Below, piece after piece: positions 50,004-63,219 of a DNA stretch of 64,000 nucleotides; within the stretch, counting starts at the first letter, position 1; each line of letters starts with the position of its first letter. The DNA comes from Gorsachius magnificus (taxonomy: Eukaryota; Chordata; Aves; Pelecaniformes; Ardeidae): assembly GCA_034008185.1 (NCBI GenBank), contig CM067081.1, positions 199,996,510 through 200,060,509 on the forward strand. The letters run 5' to 3'. The notes under the pieces were generated by a model. That model did not search any database. It had not been told where the DNA came from and worked only from the letters and a program-made list of their open reading frames with translations. The translations under genes were made by a program, and so were the position numbers.

Positions 50004-53000
50004 ATGCATTATGGCATTTCTTTCCTTATATGTGCTGAAGTTTTCACTATTCATTATTTTTTAACTTAAATCTAAATTAACTTAATATCTTACCAGAAAA
50101 AAAGCTTTTGCAATATATTAGTTATTTCCAAAATTAAAGTGAATTTCCTCCTCCTCTGCATATTCCACTACCAATTTTCAAAATTTTACCTCACCCATAT
50201 ACATTTTTGACAGAATAACCAAGGGAGTAGATTATTATCCTCTGTATGGTCCTATATTGATCAGTTATGTGATACCTGACATCCAGGTTTCACAAATATT
50301 AGCAACAGAGTTGTTCCATCCTTTGCGGTCTACTTTGGTCTGATGCCAGGTTTGATCCTTGTGGCACATTTTTTAGTTCTGGTACTCTTTTTTTTTCTCC
50401 TCCAAGACCTGCCATCTCACCTCACTGTTGCGTGAGTGTGGTCTCACAACTTCACATCACAATCCAATTCCTTTAACCCAGAAAATTTTATTTTTACTGG
50501 TTTAGGCTCCCATTCCAGTCCGAGCCTGCCCTTCACTCCTCTCTTACAGTCCCTCCCACGATTGCACTTCCAAACAGCTTTTTATTTAGTTTCTTTGGTC
50601 AAACATTTCAAGTGTGTCCGTATATATTCTCTCATGCTCCATGTTACTTTGCTTTCCTTCCACAGAAATTTGCCTCACCTACTTCCAGTTCATAGTTTTT
50701 CTCATCCTTCTCCCCTGATTCCTTGTTTCAGTCCATTTATCTAGTTATTCTACTTTTCCACATACTTTAACTCTTCATCAAATTTATGTGCCCTGCATAT
50801 TTATCTTCCTGCCCCGTTTCATTAATGCCTTCTACCATATTCTATCTAGCCAGTCCTGGTCTTCGCAGGGTCCAGCACGAACGTCTTTAAGACATCCTGT
50901 CTCTGGGCACTTGATTCCAACCCAGACTCTCCCATCGGTTGCATTTCTATTCATTTTGCCTTTTCTAGGATAGACAAGGCACAGAAAGTTTCAAGATACA
51001 AGAAAATCCTACAACAACTGTCTTTCTCTAATCAATCATTCCCCATACTCCTTTGATCTTCCGACTCAAGAAGTAGCCCTTAGAGCCTCTATGTCCTGTG
51101 TTCTGCTACTGCTTCCTGAAATCAATGGCAAGTATTTGCAAACTACTCTGATTGTGTACCAGAGGAGCCGTTTGCGAGCAGTTTTCAAGCCTGGAAGTCT
51201 TCTATTGTGCAGGACTAAGGTAAATTTTCTGCTATAAACACTCAAAACTGCAATGTTCTGAACTAAGCTCAAGGAAATCTTCAAACCAGAGCTACTTAGA
51301 GTCATGATAGATACTGTCTGAAACAATTGTCTGTCTTATATTATGTCAGTTGTATTTTCTAAAAATCTGTCCTGCATGTCAGCATGTAGTATTTGAGTGA
51401 AAGGCAGCATAGAGGAACCAGAGAGACAAAGACAAAACATAAACTAGGTTTAATGTTTACATAGTTAAATCTTTTCCTCAACTGAAAAAAAGTAAACTTT
51501 GACAAAAACATACTTGCAGCAAACACAAAACCATATTCTGCATCCAATATTTCTTGCAGAAGCTGTTAAAGCCTGATGCTGAAGAAACAGCATTTTTTCC
51601 CATCCAATTTCTATGCAATTAAGGTTCCCGTCACACTTCCTAGGAGAAAGCACCAATATTTTCACATGGTTAACCACACTAGGTTTTGTAGTAAGAATGA
51701 CAGAAGGTTGTATTAAGTATATGACAGTGGATTTACACTTATTTAGATTATATCTAATTTTCTTATATGCTATTTGTGGTAGTATCTGCATTCAAATCAT
51801 CTACTTAGAAGTGCTGAATTAATTAAAACACAATAACAAGAAAAAGCAACCTCCAAAACCCCCATGGCACTTGTGCAAAATGACAACAGTTGAATTCATT
51901 TTGTTTGCAAGTATCAGTAGTCAGGTGCCTTATGGTTTCACTGTTGTTCATTGGAATACTTGTCACATACACTGGAGCTGTCTACCTGATTTAAAAATAT
52001 TTCCTCCAGAGTTCACAAATACTATGCATGTGACGGTGTAATTTGCAAATGAATGTGTGTTTGTGTATATATATGAATTTCATAAAAGATTCTCCCTGTG
52101 TCTCTTGACTGACAATGTTTTTGAAAAATGACACGCAACCACTTAAACGGTACTGCTTATTTTATCTGAAAATTTCACTTTCATGGTGTCACAAACACAA
52201 ACTAATCTCCCAATGGATAAAAGAGATCTCCTAACTGTGAGACGTTTGAAGATACTGGTGCAGTGCTGGGTATAGGCCTATATACTTTGTTTTTTCATAA
52301 AGGTCAAATATTCCCCACTACATATATTTGTTTAAAGCTGTACACATTTTATTTCATATGTACATTTGGGACCCTAATGGAAACACAGATCTGGAGGTAA
52401 AACATAAGCACCAAAGCCAGTAGAAGTATTTTTAGCTCTTGTTTCCAATATGACTTACTGTGAAAGCTGAACCATTTGATGGACTTGAGTTGCTTTTAAC
52501 AAAAAGTTTCTGGATCTAAGGCAGACTCTGCTGTTGTTTCCAGTGAGGAACAGAGGTGGAAAGAGATATTAAAAACTCTGTCTATTTGATAGTTCCATTT
52601 CTGAAAATGGTCAGAAAAGGTTAGAGTTTTGTTGTGATACAGGACACAAACAGGTGTTTAAATCCTGAGGACTATGGAATAAAAACCAGCTTGCATAGTC
52701 ACTTTCTTTTCTTTGGGAAACTGAAAAATTTTTTTGCCTTCACATCCTTTCATTTTCTCTTGTTATTTGTTAATCACACAAGAAGCTACTAAATGAGCTG
52801 CTGACTAAAACTCAGAGAATTCATGTGTACTACAGACATTTAAGCAGTTAATTTCAAAATTTAAATCAAAATACATAAAGTAATTGTAAAATTGCATTGT
52901 CATCATGGTTTGAGACAGCATTTATCATTTCAAATTGTAATTAATTCTAACTAAGAACATCAGGCTTGATCAAACAATTTGAAATTATTTAGGACTGGAG

Positions 53001-56000
53001 CTTAGTGCTAAACATGACAGAATTATGAAATATCTAGGTTATCTAAATGACTCTGCACGAGATGGTCATTTGAGAAAATTTCCAAGTACATAGGTTCAGT
53101 ACAAAGGTTGAACAAAATCTAAAGCTTTTAATCTAAACTCCTCTGCACATAAACATTAGGTCTCCATTCATCATCTGTATCATAAAACTTCTCAAAATGA
53201 CCACTGTTGCTCTGGAGTTGAATTTTTAAAAATATTGTATGCACGAAACAGACAATGAAACCCCACATGTGGAAAAGTAGACTTCAGATTTGTGTTTATC
53301 ATCTGACCCATCATTTCCAAATGATGATTTCTCATTACCTTTGAGAAAGAAAGATTTATTAAGAAATATTGTCTGGTAATTTCCAAATCTAAATATTTTT
53401 GTTGAAGTTTTGTTCTGGGTTTTTATATCACAGGTTGTTTAGACCTCAGGACAAAAATGGTATTGCAAACGCTGTCAATTTTAATGAAGAATATGTATTG
53501 GAATGTTTGCTTTGCTTTATCTGCGCATACCTTGCCTTGTGTTTCCACAGTCACATAGTAAAAATAACCCAAACATTGCAAATATTGAGGTTAGCTAATG
53601 GAAAGTCTTATCTGAGACAACGGACAATATTTAAATATTATGAGTTTGTGTGTTATGATAATGAAATGAAGCCAAAAGACAAACAGAGATATTGTTCCCC
53701 TTACCTCCCTCTATCGCTGTGCCAGATTAGGGAGTGTCAGTAAAAGATGATCACTTCATGATCGTTAAGGACAGCCAAAAGCAGCAGCCCAACATTATTA
53801 CTGCTGAAATTCTTCCTACGAATTATTACTATGTATAATTTGCAAGTTCCTAAACTTCAAACTCAAAAGTTGTGGCACAAGGTGAGCAGAATATGGCAGT
53901 GCAGAAATGAAGAGACTGGAAAGAGATGGGTTATTTACAGTCTTTTTTGGTAAGGGTCAACTTTTGTTAAAAAAGGTCTTACCTTTCAGACATCTTACCC
54001 CTTCCTGAACAGAACCAAACCAACTTTGTGCAATTTCACTATTTGTTTATTTTTTCTCACCAGACCTTTTTCACACCCAGACCTTTATCCTCCCATAAAG
54101 CTTTAGTGGCTACAGATATCCAAAGCATTTTCAAAAACAATCATTGTTTTCAACACAGCATATTAATTCTCTCACCTGCTGCATCATTAGTGTACAAAAC
54201 AGAGTGGGGGGGGCCGGAATGAGGGAGCTTACAAGACACTAAAAACACATGGTACAGTTGTCTGGTTTGGTATGCGAGAACCAGCTAACTGGCAAGGTCT
54301 GAAGAAAGTTCAGTAATCCAGGAGTTTGATGTCCTTAATCCTCACCTGCTGTCATAGTCCTGGAGGAGTCGATAGCAGGACAACCTGAATTCAGAGGTGT
54401 CAGTGGCAAACCATCAATAATCAACTCTTCAGGAATAATGTCAGTAATAAACTAAGGAGGAATATAGGTACTATTACTCTGGACCAGAGATGCTGTCTGT
54501 CTAATCCAATATTATACTGTTACTGGCACTAGGCAAAAGATTCCACATGAGGTAGACATAAAGTTATATGCTCTCACTATCAGCTTGCCATTCTCACAAA
54601 ATTGTGGGTGTCTTGTGGCTCTCTTCTGCTGCTCAATGTGGGCCTTTAATTTCCTTCTGATAGCTTTTCAAAAAAAGAAAAGAAAAAAATAACAACTTTC
54701 AAACTGTCATTCACATTCAGTGGCTACATCTATAAATAAGAATAAATATTAAAAGAAAAGCAAGGCATATCATATTCTCCGATTTTAAAGCCATTATTAT
54801 GCAACAGGAAAAAAAAATATGCTACCATCCCTTTGCCAGACATTGGAAGCCATAGATTTGTAGCTTCAGGAAAACTATGCTGATTGTACTTTTCCCCTTC
54901 TCCCCTACCTTAGGCATAGCAGTTCTGAGACAAAGAGAATTCTTTGTGTCGCACACCTGGGAATAGCTGTCTTTCAGTGGAATCACTCACCTCTCACTGA
55001 CATCATCCAAGTGCAGGAAGCATGAAGGAGGCAAGGCTTTTGCCAGTCTTTTTCAGCAAAGGACAGTTTCAGCTTGGGTGAACATTTTGTAGGTCTCTCA
55101 TTACCAATATTCTTTTCATCACTGACTTCTTCTGCAAGCCTTTCATTCTAATATAGTAATTCAGAGGCAATTATAAAACACAGAACATCACCTTAAATGA
55201 AAAATCTACTAGTCAAGATATGAACAAAAAAAAAAAAAACTTAAACCCCAAGACCGAGAACAAAATAGGAATAAATTATTTATAGCTCCTGTCAAAGCCA
55301 CATTGCCTCTGATCCAAATCTGTCCCAGGGCAACTTTGCTTCAAAACTGTAACGAGTAAGAGCCCCAAGGCAGTTGGGAGCACAGTGGGGCAGGGAGCAG
55401 AGCAGAGCTGTGTCATGGGTGCAGTGTTACTACAACAGGATCTAACCCTAATGATTCTGCATTCAGTTTCAGTTGCAGAGCTGTTATGATATCAGGGTAT
55501 TGCCTATCACTACTTTAAATCTGGTAATAGTGGGGTTTCACTTCTGCTTAGGAGGACTTTCTTTCAAAGCTTCCTGTTTCATCTACCACTTATTTCAGTG
55601 ACTCATGTTATGACCTGGAGTAGAATTTTGAATTAATTTTTTTTTCTATAAACTTATTCTACTTACAGGCATTTGATTGTGAAATTCTTAGTGATATCAG
55701 TAGTCAAAGGGAAGTTGACAGAAAGAAGCCAGTTGGACAATACAAGTCAATTAAACTTGTGTTGCTGGGATGACAGGCAGCAGCACAGATTTGAATAATT
55801 TTAATAAAAATGTATTGGAAAGTTTTAGGTAGAAGTCTATATCCCTCATGAAGATTTAGGCATTTTAGCTACTCTCTGTCAGCTCTGACTGTATTGCTTA
55901 TGCACATATCCTCAGCATCATATGACACGCACAAATTCACACTGCAGCTTTAATCTCATCTGTATATATGTTTATTTTAGACCTGATTCAGCAATATCTG

Positions 56001-58989
56001 TGATTAGACCCCAGACCAGATGAAAATCTGCATATGGTAGCAGTGCTCTACAATACACACACACCTGCTTTCTGCTGGGACTGGTGTGAAGGAACCATTC
56101 CCTCTCTGGGGAATTCTCAATTAATGACTCGCTGCTGAATTACAACATTTTAACAACAGGCTGTAATGCAAAATGGATGCCCACAAATCTGTTCCTATAA
56201 CATCCTTTTTTTTTTCTGTTTTGTCCTGTGTTTTTCTGTTTCCTTTTTTGTTTTACATCTTATGTATACTTTGGTAGTAGTTTCAATAAAGCCATAGTTT
56301 CATCTCATTTTATTGTGTTTTCCATACAAACATCTTCATTTTCTTGGAATTGCTAACACAATGTTCTTGTTATAAGTAGGATTTTTAAAGCCACCTTTTA
56401 GGTATGCACGTACAGTGCCTAGTGCATACCCTACTACATATTTTTCCACTGTAAATCAATATGTTAAAGAAGCCACTATATTTTCTCCCATTTTCATTGT
56501 AAAGCTAAATTGAGAGTTAATGTTCCAAATCAACACAGACTATTAAAATAACCCTTAAGTGGTCATAATAGTAATAATACTGTAGTAAGAAAACAATACA
56601 ATAGCTGCTACACTTGGAACTGAAAGCATCCCCCATATCATCAGCTATGTACTTGCACTAATCAGTAAATTTTCATACAAAATGTTAACTCCCTTACAGA
56701 AGCAATTTTGACAGTAAAGGTTTCTCAGGTCCAGGAAAGAATTGATCAAAACCAGAGTGAGAACAAGAGCTCTGTATTCACTCTCTGAATAGCCAATATT
56801 TCAGTGATTACAACGTTCATCTGGGACTTGTTCAAATCCTTGCTCCATAAACTCAGACTAGGATCCAGATGAGCCTCCTCACCAGTTATTCAGGTGTGGT
56901 TCTCTGCTTTAAAAGTCCTGGTTTCATCCTAACATTGAATATGAATGTTCTGAGGAAAGGAGGAAGAAAACCCTGATTTTTTTGTGCATTGTTGTGTTAC
57001 GTGGGATAGAAGACAAGGAGTCTCATAGGTAGAATGAACATAAATGTAAATTCCACTTGAAAGAATGTAATGAGATCAAGTCTGTTTCCAACAATCAGTG
57101 TTACAAAATTAAGTAATTCCCAAGTCAACTAGTCCTGCATGGCCAAATTTGACCCTGAGTTACAACAGTGTAGCTGAACTGAATGCAGATATGTTACATT
57201 GATATCATTAAGTAAGAGTCTGACATATGCAACAAAAACCTATATGCAAAAAGTCCACTACACTTTAATGACTGAATGAGATTTTTATGATGTCGTTTCC
57301 ATGGCATAATACAGTAAAATCCCTGTCGTATCAATATATGTTTTTACTGGTTTAAGCTATCATCATATAAATCCTCCAAAAGATGCCACAAACAAATAAT
57401 CAATAAGGTGGTGGGGTTTTTTCCCAGTGTACTCCAAGGGAGCTGATCACCATGTCTCCTTTCACAGGGTCAGGGTTGTGCCCTAGAATACCCTAGAAAA
57501 CGTTTTTGAAATGCAATAAATATTGCCTTGTAAATATCTACATTCTTCAGCTTTGCTTCATTTTTCCAATTACTGTCATAACAGAAATATTGCTAAAACA
57601 TGATTTTCTAAGCACTTGGAGAGATTATAGCAGACAGTACAGATCTTCAAACCCATCCACATCCATCTTGATAAGCACACAAACAGAAGCTTACTCAATA
57701 GCCTATTTTGTCACACATTGTTACACATATCTGAATGAGAAAGATTTTTGCCTTTTTTTTCCCTTTGCTAAGTCTGATATCCTAAATACCAAACTGGATA
57801 TAAGTAACCTTTGTAGATACAACACCTTGCTCTTTCATGATCTCATTTCTGACTTTTGCAAGATATTGATTTTGTGTCACAATGCAATGATGAGCCCCTT
57901 CTCTACATGGCTGGTTGTATCATAAAATGGTCTAGTGTTTATGCAATGGCTTCTTTGTCCTGGCCTGAAAATTTATTTATGGCTGCACAGTTAAATCAAC
58001 TCTATTCCTTCACCTCTCCCTCCTCTTACTGTAGAAACAGAAGGAGAGTACAATTGTGCATTCTCATTTGAAGTTGTAACTACCACAACAAAGTCAGTAG
58101 CATTCTGTACCTCTGCTGTTTTGTGCTTGCTCTAGTCATTTATACCTTGGTATCTGCACATTCTGAAGATCATGTGCAGGCTCTACAGGACTGAACATTT
58201 AATAGCTGACAGAATAGTTATAATAAGGTAGCAGATCCAGAGCAGAGGAAAATTAAATACTCCTGAGTTATTTTATTGAAATTTCAGTTCTTCTGAGTTT
58301 ATAGTTGTAGGCAGGGATGGAATTTCAAAAATGCAATTTCAGAGTACTTTTATTGAGTTCCTCGCTTGACTACTGAAAGCTGTAATTGTCACAATAAAAT
58401 CCTGGGATGAGGTGCCAGTATAGCATATTTTATGCCATGTAATAAGATATGTTCTACAAATAAACTCTACTAGAATCAGGTGGATTAACCCAGTCCTACC
58501 TCATAGTATTTCAGATATTCACAGCAAGCTCTGTGTTTATCCAGTAATTTTTTTATGTGTATTAATAAACACCGTATTTTATGATGAAGAGAGTGCAATA
58601 TTTTATTCATTGGATTTTGATTCCCATATAATTGGGAAGGCATTGATTCCTTAAGCAGAAAGAAACTACTTAGTAAAATGCAGTTGATTCTCTTCAGTTG
58701 AGTACATCACAAACAATGTTTCCCCCCTAGAGTTCTCTTTGCTTCAGGATGTTGTGAAATAACTCATGGAAGTCTCAGAAAACTGGACGTTCGAAAACTC
58801 ACAGAAGGTGCTGAATGAATTGTTGGAGTAGGTTTCTTGACTGTAAGATGCAGGTGGCAGGACCTTGTTTTCTTCTGTAGAGCCATCCACCTCCCCCACA
58901 TGTAAGACCCAGACCTCATTCTCAGGAAGGAAGCTATGATACTTCCAATAGTATGTGATGGACAACACCATTCAGCCAGCAAATGGACC
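50004..58989. other. Non-coding stretch, partly pyrimidine-rich
   Basis: No gene is recognised. 50390-50960 is pyrimidine-rich on the plus strand and consequently open in one frame (50436-50744, Ser/Pro/Phe-rich), which I read as a composition effect. 54180-54570 holds a possible old repeat relic. The rest is AT-rich, with frames up to 139 codons (57506-57925) lacking recognisable domains. Confidence 0.55.
54470..54565. mobile_element. Possible ancient amniote interspersed repeat relic
   Basis: The segment ctggaccagagatgctgtct, followed by ctaatccaatattatactg and a ggcactaggca block, follows the order of a conserved repeat block found in many reptile genomes (the 'ggaccagagatcc-atctagtcca-tatcctg' type). 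The match is recalled, not computed, and the edges are arbitrary. Confidence 0.35.
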
Positions 58990-59037
58990 ATCACAGAATC
59001 ACAGAATTACAGAATCACAGAATCACAGAATCACAGA
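58990..59037 (-). repeat. CR1 3' terminal tandem repeat
   Basis: Direct repeats of tcacagaat-type units, one variant with 'att' in place of 'atc'. CR1 elements end in such short repeats rather than poly-A, and this run is longer than in the other copies of the window. Confidence 0.9.
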
Positions 59038-59255
59038 ATGGTAAGGGTTGGAAGTGACCTCTGGAGATCATCTAGTTAAACCCCCCTGCTAAAGCGGGTT
59101 CACCTAGAGCAGGTTGCACAGGATATCGTCCAGGCGGGCTTTGAATATCTCCAGAGAAGGAGACTCCACAACCCCCCTGGGCAGCCTGTTCCAGTGCTCT
59201 GTCACCCTCAAAGTAAAGAAGTTTTTCCTCATATTCAACTGAAACCTCTTATGTT

Positions 59256-61150
59256 TCAGTTTGTACCCATTGCCCTGGTCCTGTTGCTGGGCACCACTGA
59301 GAATAGTGTGGCTCCATCCTCATGGCATCCACCCTTAAGATATTTGTAAGTATTGATGAGGTCCCCTCTCAGTCTTCTCTTCTTCAGGCTGAACAAGCCC
59401 AACTCCCTCAGCCTTTCCTTACAGGGGAGATGGTCCTGTCCCCTCATCATCTTTGTTGCCCTCCTCTGGACTCTTTCTAGAAGTTTCTTGTCTTTCTTGA
59501 ACTGGGAAGCCCAGAACTGGACACAGTACTCCAGCTGGGGTCTCATCAGGGCAGAGTAGAGGGGGAGGAGAACCGATAACCTCCCTCAACCTACTGGCCA
59601 CACTCCTCTTAATGCATCCCAGGCCTTCTTGGCAACACGGGCACACTGCTGGCTCATGGTCAGCTATTTGTCCACCAGGACTCCCAGGTCCCTCTCAGCA
59701 GAGCTGCTTTCCAGCAGGTCAGCCCCCAGCCTGTACTGGTGCATGGGGTTCAACCTCCCCAGGTGCAGCACTCGACACTTGCCCTTGCTGAACTTCATCA
59801 GGTTCCTCTCTGCCCAACTCTCCAGCCTGTCCAGGTCCCGCTGAATGGCAGCACAGCCTTCCAGCATATCAACCACTCCTCCCAGTTTTGTGTCATCAGC
59901 GAACTTGCTGAGGGTACACTCTGTCCCCTCGTCCAGGCCATTGATGAACAAGTTGAACAAGACTAGGCCGAGTACTGAGCCCTGGGGAACTCCACTAGCT
60001 AGCGGCCTCCAACTAGACTCTGCCCCACTGATCAGAACCCTCTGAGCCCTGTTGTTCAGCCAGTTCCCAATCCACTTCACAGTCCACTCATCCAACCCAC
60101 ACTTCCTGAGCTTCCCTATGAGGATGTTATGGCAGACAGTTCCAAAAGCCTTGATAAAGTCAAGGTAGACTATATCCACTGCTCTCCCCTCATCTACCCA
60201 GCTGGTCATGCCATCGTAGAAGGCTATCATATTAGTTAAGCAAGATTTCTTCTTGGTGAATCCATGCTGGGTACTCCTGATCACCTTCATTTCCTCCACT
60301 TGCTTGGAGAGGACACCCAGAATGAGTTGTTCCATCACCTTTCCAGGGATGGAGGTGAGACTAACTGGCCTGTAGTTCCCTGGGTCCTCCTTCTTGCCCT
60401 TTTTGAAGACTGGAGTGACATTGGCTATTCTCCAGTCCTCAGGAACCTCTCCTCTTCTCCAGGACCTTTCATAGATGAAGGAGAGTAGCTCAGCAATGAC
60501 GTTTGCCAGCTCCCCCAGCACTTGTGGATGCATTCCATCGGGACCCATGGATTTGTGTGCGTCCAGCTTACTTAAAAGATCCTTAACCTGATCCACCTCA
60601 ACCAAGGGAAGGTCATCCTTTCTCCAGGTTTTCTCACTTACCCCCAAGGACTGGAAAGCCTGAGGGACAGCCTTGGCAGTGAAGACTGATGCAAAGAAGG
60701 CATTCAGTAACTCCACCTTCTCTGTATCTTCTGTCACCAGGGCACCCACTTTGTCAGCAGCAGTCCCACATTTCCCCTAGTCTTCTGTTTGCTGCTGATG
60801 TACTTGAAGAAGCCCTTCTTGTTATCCTTGATATCCCTCACCAGATTTAGTTCAGGTGGACCTTGCCTTTCTGTTGCTTCCCTGCATGCTGTGGCAGCAT
60901 TCCTGTATACCTCCGAAGTGGCAGTACCCTCTTTCCACATTCCATAGAGCTTTCTCTTTCCTTTGAGTTTTACTAGAAGCTCCTTGGTCATTCATGCAGG
61001 CCTCCTGCCTCGTTCACTTGATTTCTTACTCATGGGGATGCACCAATCCTGAGCATGGAGGAAATGTTGCTTAAATAGCAGCCAGCTGTCTTGGACTCCC
61101 CTACCTCCAAGAGCCTTAACCATCTTTCCCTCTAAGCCACCATGTTTTCC
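59256..61150 (-). pseudogene. CR1 ORF2 reverse transcriptase, inactivated
   Basis: The minus-strand coding remnant begins around QDSWLLFKQHFLHAQDW. A TGA at 60992-60994 replaces the family Trp after GRRPA. A one-base loss near 60755 shifts the frame between [15 protein letters not shown] and the [20 protein letters not shown] block. The 361-codon frame 59664-60749 then holds the RT core: [52 protein letters not shown], motif [36 protein letters not shown], and motif C FADD at 59892-59903. The catalytic Asp of motif A and the Asp pair of motif C remain, but the usually invariant second Asp of KAFD is Gly (codon at 60141-60143). A TAG at 59664-59666, a further frame break near 59550-59580 and degeneration after 59256 finish the inactivation. 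Confidence 0.95.
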
Positions 61151-61529
61151 TATTACATGTTTTATTCTTTGTCTTTTTCTCATTTATATATTTTTCCACC
61201 ATTTCCTTATGACATCTCCTCCACAGCAGTCAGGAGTCATCAGAAAGGGAAGTAGAAATAAGATCTTTATATCACAGAAGCATCCTGTGCCTGCGATTCT
61301 AAATTTCAGAGAACATCTGGCAGTCCCTGGTAAGCCATCCATCCAAGTTTTTTTCTTTTTACTAGTTTCTATAGGAGACAAGTTCCCTTTCACCACTTTC
61401 TTTAACTGACACAACACCACAGGTGCAAACATTCTGATACACTTGAGGATATGTCAAAGGTTATAAAAACAAACAAATGAGGGTACTGAAAAAAACCCCA
61501 CAAATAAGAAAATTCAGGTTAAAGAACTA

Positions 61530-61665
61530 ATGGAAAAAAAAAAAGGAATGAGTCAAGAGAGAAAAAGATAAAGGGGTTTGAAGGAAAAGGAGAAATATAG
61601 ATAAGGGGGTGGAGAAGGGGACTGAAAAAGAACTGGAGAGAAGAAAAAAAGGGAAAAAAATACAG
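61530..61665 (+). repeat. Purine-rich low-complexity tract
   Basis: Mostly A and G (aaaagg, gagaa, gggg units) with scattered T and C. It is less regular than the tract at 38.1 kb. Confidence 0.8.
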
Positions 61666-62871
61666 ATCCAGGTCAAAGACTCAATGAAAAGAACCACGCT
61701 AAAGTGTTGGGATAAACAAATAGAAATAAGACATCAAAGACAAAAACTTATGAAAGTACACTGAGAAAACAAGTAGGCTGACAGTAAAAAAACCAATTAC
61801 TGAAATGAGAGCTACATCATGCTATGGCATGAGTGGATATGAGAAGGTTTGAAATATAAATAGCATTGAGAGAAGAAAGGGAGTTTTAATCCTGAGTTCA
61901 CATATAGCTATCCCTCTTGCTAAAATACGGCCTGTCATCTAACACAAATGTGTAGTACAGACAGAAGCATGTGCATCAAACTTCAGCAGAGCATGAATAA
62001 AATAAAAGTGATTTCAGCCATTGTAATCTTACTACCACTTCATTTTCTTCAGCTCTTGGGTGAGAGAGCAGAATTACTAGATATGTTATTTTAGTGGCTA
62101 CACTCATCCTGTTATGTCACTACATTCTCATTGTTTAAAACAGTTTTATGATGAGTGACTTATTTATAGTTTCCCACATTAAGTTTTTTATTAAGTGGCA
62201 CGCTAAAGTAGCAAGAAAAATTCGTATCAAATAAACCTCCATTTTTAATTGTTTGCTGCATCTGCTCTAATTTCTGACTGCTATTTTGTTTAATAGAATA
62301 CTGAGATTCTTGAGATCTTTTGTGAAATTAACATCTTACTAGAGAAATTACTCCCTGAACCAAACCCACCTAGAATAAATTCCATCATGCTCTGCCCTTC
62401 CTACCTATACACCTGGAGCCTGAATACCACTTTGTATATCTGATTCCTGTTCTTGCATTACAGGTATTATTCATTTTCTGATTATTCCCCTAGTCCTCCC
62501 AAACACTCATTTTTGCACTATCCCATTTCCATGATCCGTGCTGTTCAGCTTATCCATTTTCAGATAAGACCAATATTAGTGCCAGGTACTGTTCCTTCAC
62601 AGGTGCTTTTTCTCCCCAGCTGCTTACTTAGGTGTGATACTGGGTTTTTTAGAATTTGTCCTTAGGGTCCTTAGTGTGTTAATCACTTGAACTCACTCAA
62701 GCATTTACAGTGGAAAAGCCCCGAACCATTCTGCGTGGTGGATAGCAGAGCAGAAGCCACCGGAGCACACACAGTCACAGGGTTCCTCATTCACCAACCA
62801 GCAATTCTGGTGCATAACAGTATGGCAATGAAGAAGAATCACATCACTGTCCAAACAAATGAAGTCCAGTC

Positions 62872-62877
62872 ATATCA
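62872..62877 (+). repeat. Left target-site duplication, atatca
   Basis: The hexamer atatca immediately precedes the TG of the solo LTR and is repeated exactly after its CA. Six-bp duplications are typical of ERVK-type (class II) integrations. Confidence 0.9.
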
Positions 62878-63133
62878 TGTGGATACATTCCTAGCAGAAC
62901 GAGGACATCAAGTCCTGATAAGGTCGGAATGCTATTAAAGGGAAAATGCTTAGCCAGTATACGAAACTTAGTTGCTAGAGTAGAGAAGCAGTAACCGCAA
63001 GCAGGATAAGATGACAACAATGAAATAACCAATGAGTGAGTTGGAGGCTTATATGCTTGTCGGATAGATAGTAGTATGTATGAATCAGAAATCAGAAAAG
63101 TTTACGTGATCGTGTGTATGGGGCTTGGAAGAA

Positions 63134-63140
63134 TATAAAA
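63134..63140 (+). promoter_or_regulatory. LTR TATA box
   Basis: tataaaa sits about 80 bp before the LTR end and just upstream of the aataaa signal. The spacing fits an ERVK-like U3/R junction. Confidence 0.75.
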
Positions 63141-63157
63141 GCTGTATGCAAAGGTAT

Positions 63158-63163
63158 AATAAA
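63158..63163 (+). terminator. LTR polyadenylation signal
   Basis: aataaa lies 50 bp before the LTR end, followed by the U5 stretch. It is intact and could end transcripts that enter from upstream. Confidence 0.7.
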
Positions 63164-63213
63164 TGGCTTCCTGGAGATCATATTGGTCGGTGTCAGGAGT
63201 CCGGTCTTCCACA

Positions 63214-63219
63214 ATATCA
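63214..63219 (+). repeat. Right target-site duplication, atatca
   Basis: An exact copy of 62872-62877, directly after the LTR's terminal CA. Confidence 0.9.

Larger units (their letters stand above)
58990..61150 (-). mobile_element. CR1 LINE, about 2.2 kb, 5'-truncated, minus strand
   Basis: This is the longest CR1 in the window. Its 3' end, at low coordinates, carries five to six tandem 8-10-bp units of the atcacagaa type at 58990-59037, the CR1 terminal repeat. It is followed by the ggttggaagtgacctctgga block. On the minus strand it covers ORF2 from upstream of the reverse transcriptase (about 61150) through all the RT motifs to the 3' end. The endonuclease and ORF1 are missing by 5' truncation. 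The 5' boundary is uncertain by some tens of bases. Confidence 0.95.
61151..62877. other. Non-coding stretch with a purine-rich tract
   Basis: No gene is recognised. A purine-rich tract covers about 61530-61665. The 62400-62870 interval is less AT-rich and partly open in several frames. The plus frame reaching the downstream LTR starts with TTG (62687) and has no known domain. Confidence 0.55.
62878..63213 (+). mobile_element. ERVK-type solo LTR, 336 bp, complete
   Basis: This is a complete LTR with TG...CA termini (tgtggata at the start, cttccaca at the end), flanked by identical atatca hexamers. A TATA box, tataaaa, lies at 63134-63140 and aataaa at 63158-63163, only about 20 bp apart, which implies a very short R region. 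The tail tgtcaggagtccggtcttcc is the typical U5 end of an avian beta/alpha-like ERV family. No gag, pol or env adjoins it, so homologous recombination between two LTRs has removed the provirus. Intact boundaries, promoter and polyadenylation signal suggest a fairly recent insertion. The family name is from memory. Confidence 0.95.

Noticed and set aside
50436..50744. 102-codon Ser/Pro/Phe/Leu-rich plus frame
   Set aside because: The region is pyrimidine-rich, which removes stop codons and yields this composition without coding.
57506..57925. 139-codon plus frame
   Set aside because: AT-rich composition, no conserved motif, and no promoter or splice context. A frame of this length is expected by chance in 64 kb.
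58990..59037. CRISPR-like or independent microsatellite array
   Set aside because: The short tandem units are the normal 3' end of the adjoining CR1 element, with no spacers.
59629..60488. Plus-strand frames over the long CR1
   Set aside because: They are antisense shadows of the CR1 ORF2 on the minus strand.
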